A stretch of DNA of 64,000 bases from Hamadaea flava. GTDB lineage: Bacteria > Actinomycetota > Actinomycetes > Mycobacteriales > Micromonosporaceae. The DNA is taken from the NCBI RefSeq assembly GCF_024172085.1, contig NZ_JAMZDZ010000001.1:3720001-3784000 (forward strand), read 5' to 3'. The notes below the pieces were generated by a model that ran no database searches, was not told where the DNA came from, and was given only the letters and a program-made list of their open reading frames with translations. A program made the position numbers and the translations under genes. Of the stretch, positions 60,873 to 64,000 are shown in pieces (within the stretch, counting starts at the first letter, position 1; the number at the start of each line of letters is the position of its first letter).

Positions 60873-62549
60873 ATGGACGCAGACGAGATCCGGGCGGGCC
60901 GCGACCGCTGGCAGGCCCGGTACGACGCCGCCAAGACCCGGCACGCCGACTTCACGACCCTCTCGGGGACCGAGGTCGAGCCGGTCTACGGCCCGCCGGC
61001 GGGCGCCACCGTGCCCGGTTTCGAGCGCATCGGCTGGCCCGGCGAGTACCCGTTCACCCGCGGCCTCTACCCCACCGGGTACCGCGGGCGGACCTGGACC
61101 ATCCGCCAGTTCGCCGGGTTCGGCAACGCGGCGCAGACCAACGCGCGCTACCACCAGATCCTCAACGCGGGCGGCGGCGGCCTCTCGGTCGCGTTCGACA
61201 TGCCGACCCTGATGGGCCGCGACTCCGACGACTCCCGCTCGCTGGGCGAGGTCGGCCACTGCGGCGTCGCGATCGACTCGGTCGCCGACATGGAGGTGCT
61301 CTTCTCGGGCATCGACCTGGCGGCGGTCACCACCTCGATGACCATCAGCGGACCGGCTGTCCCGATCTTCTGCATGTACCTGGTCGCGGCCGAGCGGCAG
61401 GGCATCGCCGACACCTCGGTCCTCGACGGCACGCTGCAGACCGACATCTTCAAGGAGTACATCGCCCAGAAGGAGTGGCTGTTCGCCCCCGAACCGCACC
61501 TCCGGCTCATCGGCGATCTCATGGAGTACTGCGCGCAGCGCATCCCCCGCTACAAGCCGCTGTCGGTCTCGGGCTACCACATCCGCGAGGCCGGGGCCAC
61601 GGCCGCGCAGGAGCTGGCGTACACCCTCGCCGACGGCTTCGGCTACGTCGAGCTGGGCTTGGACCGCGGCCTCGACGTCAACACGTTCGCGCCCGGCCTC
61701 AGCTTCTTCTTCGACGCCCACGTCGACTTCTTCGAGGAGATCGCCAAGTTCCGGGCCGCGCGCCGGATCTGGGCCCGCTACCTCCGCGACGTCTACGGCG
61801 CCACCAGCGAGAAAGCGCAATGGCTCCGCTTCCATACCCAGACCGCGGGCGTCTCGCTCGCCGCGCAACAGCCGGTCAACAATGTGGTACGCACAGCGCT
61901 GGAAGCGTTGTCCGCCGTCCTCGGTGGGACGAACTCCTTGCACACCAACGCCCTGGACGAGACCTTGGCGTTGCCGACCGACGAGTCCGCCGAGATCGCC
62001 CTGCGGACGCAGCAGGTGATCATGCACGAGACCGGCGTCGTGAACGTGGCCGACCCGCTCGGCGGTTCGTGGTACGTCGAGGCGTTGACCGACAAGATCG
62101 AGGCCGAGGCGGAGGAGATCTTCACCCGGATCAAGGCGCTCGGAACGGACGGCACGTTCACCGCAGGCATCCTGCGCGGCATCGAGAACGGCTGGTTCAC
62201 CTCGGCCATCGCCGATTCGGCGTACGCCTATCAGCGCGCGCTGGAGGGCGACGTCAAGCACATCGTCGGCGTCACCCGGAACACCGACACCCTCGCCAAG
62301 CCGCTGGAGATCCTGCGGGTCTCCCACGAGGTGGAGACCGAGCAGGTCAAGCTGCTCCAGGAACGGCGGGCCGCACGGGACCAGGCCGCGGTCGACACCG
62401 CGCTCGCGGCCCTGTCCACTGCCGCCCAGAGCACCGACAACCTGGTTCCGGTGCTGCTGGACGCCTGCCGGGCCGAGGCGACGCTCGGCGAGATCTGCGA
62501 CGCCCTCCGCGACGTCTGGGGGGTCTACCGGGAGCCGGCCCGCTTCTGA
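60873..62549 (+). CDS. icmA: Isobutyryl-CoA mutase large subunit (IcmA)
   Basis: A 558-residue acyl-CoA mutase TIM-barrel subunit without a B12-binding domain. The pocket is diagnostic: methylmalonyl-CoA mutase has Tyr89 and Arg207, while here Phe is at residue 80 (IRQFAGF) and Gln at 199 (IAQKEW), as in Streptomyces cinnamonensis IcmA. H236 (SVSGYHIREAG) matches the conserved catalytic His. It interconverts isobutyryl-CoA and n-butyryl-CoA with adenosylcobalamin and needs a separate small IcmB-type subunit not found in this window. ATG 60873 is the start. The cob genes in this window supply the cofactor in principle. Confidence 0.93.
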   Translation: MDADEIRAGRDRWQARYDAAKTRHADFTTLSGTEVEPVYGPPAGATVPGFERIGWPGEYPFTRGLYPTGYRGRTWTIRQFAGFGNAAQTNARYHQILNAGGGGLSVAFDMPTLMGRDSDDSRSLGEVGHCGVAIDSVADMEVLFSGIDLAAVTTSMTISGPAVPIFCMYLVAAERQGIADTSVLDGTLQTDIFKEYIAQKEWLFAPEPHLRLIGDLMEYCAQRIPRYKPLSVSGYHIREAGATAAQELAYTLADGFGYVELGLDRGLDVNTFAPGLSFFFDAHVDFFEEIAKFRAARRIWARYLRDVYGATSEKAQWLRFHTQTAGVSLAAQQPVNNVVRTALEALSAVLGGTNSLHTNALDETLALPTDESAEIALRTQQVIMHETGVVNVADPLGGSWYVEALTDKIEAEAEEIFTRIKALGTDGTFTAGILRGIENGWFTSAIADSAYAYQRALEGDVKHIVGVTRNTDTLAKPLEILRVSHEVETEQVKLLQERRAARDQAAVDTALAALSTAAQSTDNLVPVLLDACRAEATLGEICDALRDVWGVYREPARF

Positions 62550-62558
62550 CGGCTGTCG

Positions 62559-62596
62559 GCGAAAGGGGGCGGTCCGGTCGGACCGCCCCCTTTCGC
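62559..62596. terminator. Bidirectional terminator between icmA and Asp23 genes
   Basis: Arms 62559-62575 and 62580-62596 (GCGAAAGGGGGCGGTCC and its complement) pair over 17 bp with a GGTC loop. A-tract and T-tract lie inside the stem. It sits 9 nt after icmA and 7 nt before the end of the converging Asp23-type gene. Confidence 0.9.
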
Positions 62597-62603
62597 AGCA
62601 GAA

Positions 62604-63233
62604 TCAGGCGACGTAGTCGGCCGCGCGGGCTTCGTCGTTGCCCACCGGGCCGTCGTCGTCCACGTGCACGTCGTCGACGATGACGTCGACTCCGGTGACC
62701 TCCAGGCCGAGCAGGTTCTCCACCGAGTTGATGACCTTGACCCGGACGGTGTCGGTCACCGAGTGCACCACGTAGCCGAACTCGATGACGATCGTGACGT
62801 CGATCTGCGCGTTCCGGCCTTCCAGGGTCACCTTGACGCCCTGGTCGGCGTCGGCGTCGCCGAGACCGATCCGCTCCTTCACCGCGCTGAACATGCGCGC
62901 CACGTCGCCACCGAGGTCGTAGACCCCGGGCACCTCGCGGGCGGCGATACCGGCGATCTTCTCGACGACCTCGTGGCGGATGTGCGTCTTGCCGCGGTCG
63001 GCGGCCAGCTCGGCGTTGTTCCGGATCCGACGGGCGGCGTTGTCGAAGGCGTTGCGGGTGGCGTCGACGGCCCGGTCGGCGGCGTCGCTGACCGCGTCGG
63101 CAGCCACGGCGAACTTGGTCTCGGCCTGCTCGGCGAGGTCGCTCGCGCCGGCCCGAAAGTTATCCATAGTGGACGACGGCTGGACCGGCGCGGTGGCCAC
63201 CACCGGCGCCGGCGCCTCGATATTCTCGCTCAT
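62604..63233 (-). CDS. Asp23/Gls24 family envelope stress protein
   Basis: A 209-residue protein. An N-terminal helical region (DNFRAGASDLAEQAETKFAVAADAVSDAADRAVDATRNAFDNAARRIRNNAELAADRGKT) is unlike short Asp23 proteins and looks like an amphipathic coiled coil. The Asp23 domain is HEVVEKIAGIAAREVPGVYDLGGDVARMFSAVKERIGL, QIDVTIVIEFGYVVHSVTDTVRVKVINSVENLLGLEVTGVDVIVDDVHV. The C-terminal tail is acidic. It is thought to act in cell-envelope homeostasis. It converges on icmA. Confidence 0.92.
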   Translation of the reverse strand: MSENIEAPAPVVATAPVQPSSTMDNFRAGASDLAEQAETKFAVAADAVSDAADRAVDATRNAFDNAARRIRNNAELAADRGKTHIRHEVVEKIAGIAAREVPGVYDLGGDVARMFSAVKERIGLGDADADQGVKVTLEGRNAQIDVTIVIEFGYVVHSVTDTVRVKVINSVENLLGLEVTGVDVIVDDVHVDDDGPVGNDEARAADYVA

Positions 63234-63290
63234 GTCCTGGTGCTCCCCTGGTCACGTCCTGCTCAACGGTCAGACGCGGGCAGCATAACC

Positions 63291-63944
63291 TCAGCGAACC
63301 ACCGTGGCCACGCCGTCGACCAGGTGCACTTCGGCATCACAAGCCGCCGCGGCCTGCGGGTCGTGGGTCGCGAAGACGACGGCCGCGCCCCGGCGGGCCT
63401 CGGCCTGCAACAGATCGAGCACCTTCTGCCGATTGGCCGCGTCGAGCTCGCTCGTCACCTCGTCGGCGAGCAGCACGGTCCCGCGCAACGCCAGGCCCCG
63501 CGCGATCGCCGTACGCTGCTGCTGGCCACCCGACAGCTCCTCGACCAACTGGTCGGCCTGACTGGTCAAGCCCACCTGGTCGAGCGCCTCCGCAGTCCGG
63601 CGGCGCGCCTCGGCCGGAGCCGTCCCGTTGGCGATCAACGCCACCTGCACGTTCTCGCTCGCGGTCAGGATCGCGGCTAGCCCGTTCTCCTGCGGCACCA
63701 GCACGACGCCCCCGGCGACGGCCTGATCCCGGTCGCCGACCTGGCGGCCGTCCACGGTCACCGCGCCGTGCTGCGGCCGCACCAGCCCCGCCATCGCCCA
63801 GAGCAACGTGGTCTTGCCGGCGCCGGACGGACCGGTCACCGCGAGCACCCGCCCTGGCACGGCCATCGCCGACACGTCGCGCAGCGCCGGACGATCCTTG
63901 CCGTACGCCACCGTGATCCGGTCGACCTGCACCGTCGAGCCCAT
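63291..63944 (-). CDS. ABC transporter ATP-binding protein
   Basis: A 217-residue ATPase: Walker A AVTGPSGAGKTTLLWAMAGL, Q-loop region GGVVLVPQENGLAAILTASENVQVALI, signature LSGGQQQRTAIARGLAL, Walker B VLLADEVTSELD and His-switch VVFATHDP. Motifs are all intact, in contrast to the ATPase at 53831. It resembles the lipoprotein/MacB-type small ATPases. ATG 63944 shares one base with the stop of an upstream gene (TGATG), so it is co-translated; the partner permease is probably that gene, outside the window. Confidence 0.95.
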   Translation of the reverse strand: MGSTVQVDRITVAYGKDRPALRDVSAMAVPGRVLAVTGPSGAGKTTLLWAMAGLVRPQHGAVTVDGRQVGDRDQAVAGGVVLVPQENGLAAILTASENVQVALIANGTAPAEARRRTAEALDQVGLTSQADQLVEELSGGQQQRTAIARGLALRGTVLLADEVTSELDAANRQKVLDLLQAEARRGAAVVFATHDPQAAAACDAEVHLVDGVATVVR

Positions 63945-64000
63945 CAGCGATCCTCTCCGTAATAGTCCCCGGGCCTACGACCGAGGTGCACCCCGTCTCC
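63944..64000 (-). CDS. C-terminal end of an upstream gene, partial
   Basis: The reverse strand keeps one frame open up to a TGA at 63946..63944, encoding GDGVHLGRRPGDYYGEDR at the end. It overlaps the ATPase start by one base. It may be a permease or other ABC component, but only 18 residues are visible and no family can be assigned. Confidence 0.45.
   Translation of the reverse strand, partial: GDGVHLGRRPGDYYGEDR

Noticed and set aside
63161-63180. DnaA-box-like TTATCCATA inside the Asp23 gene
   Set aside because: One mismatch, single copy and within a coding region; not convincing.

Overview
The window is chromosomal DNA of a high-GC actinomycete. The most likely family is Micromonosporaceae (Actinoplanes/Micromonospora type). 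This is inferred from very GC-rich codon third positions, frequent GTG starts, a WhiJ/DUF397 pair set, a SARP/BTAD regulator, class Ia ribonucleotide reductase genes, an IcmA-type acyl-CoA mutase and a c-di-AMP riboswitch in front of an NlpC/P60 hydrolase. No prophage, insertion sequence, CRISPR array or secondary-metabolite core enzyme was seen. Most of the window is housekeeping DNA with regulatory and repeat features of interest.

Layout. 1-3.1 kb: the start of a GlnA2-type glutamine synthetase (minus strand), then three membrane proteins ending in a putative cation/proton antiporter. 3.1-8.9 kb: nadE, then a trehalose operon made of otsA and a fused T6P-phosphatase/GH15 hydrolase. 9.1-11.2 kb: a YVTN-propeller lipoprotein facing a polysaccharide deacetylase. 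11.2-14.5 kb: cobalamin/siroheme operon cobC-cobT-cysG (minus). 14.6-20.4 kb: class A PBP, GNAT, SURF1, a small membrane protein and an M20 peptidase. 20.5-23.5 kb: second cobalamin operon cobD-cobQ plus a P-loop kinase. 23.5-25.3 kb: repeat-rich DNA around a small gene and an ssb paralogue whose promoter region carries DnaA-box-like sites. 25.3-30.6 kb: alpha/beta hydrolase, tRNA-Arg(UCU), a channel-like membrane protein, an LCP protein, a CBM2 protein and a GlxA-type regulator. 30.7-34.8 kb: MFS transporter, MerR/DUF4188 pair, YcnI, and a soluble Ser/Thr kinase. 34.9-36.5 kb: DUF397-WhiJ-DUF397. 36.8-39.5 kb: a candidate 26-residue gene, a principal-like sigma factor, an NlpC/P60 hydrolase and its c-di-AMP riboswitch. 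39.5-41.7 kb: DUF6232, MHYT and HD-domain proteins. 41.7-45.4 kb: nrdAB behind NrdR-like boxes. 45.4-49.7 kb: M23 peptidase, SARP regulator and a Tat-exported amidase. 49.8-51.7 kb: a SHOCT/histidine kinase/response regulator operon. 51.8-60.6 kb: arginase-family enzyme, CnoX-like protein and a two-permease MacB-type ABC system. 60.9-64 kb: IcmA, an Asp23 protein and another ABC ATPase.

Functional links. The five cobalamin or siroheme genes here support B12-dependent enzymes such as the IcmA-type mutase at the right end. Several envelope genes (PBP, LCP, NlpC/P60, M23, amidase, deacetylase) are spread through the window and are not in one operon. Many neighbours overlap by 4 bp (ATGA or GTGA), which indicates translational coupling.

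The least explained signal is a family of four intergenic palindromes of about 60 bp (near 8.96, 16.89, 48.55 and 60.76 kb). They share an outer GATCA-N-GG motif and have perfect stems of 14-27 bp. Three lie at gene 3' ends, but one sits between divergent genes, so a plain terminator role does not explain them all.
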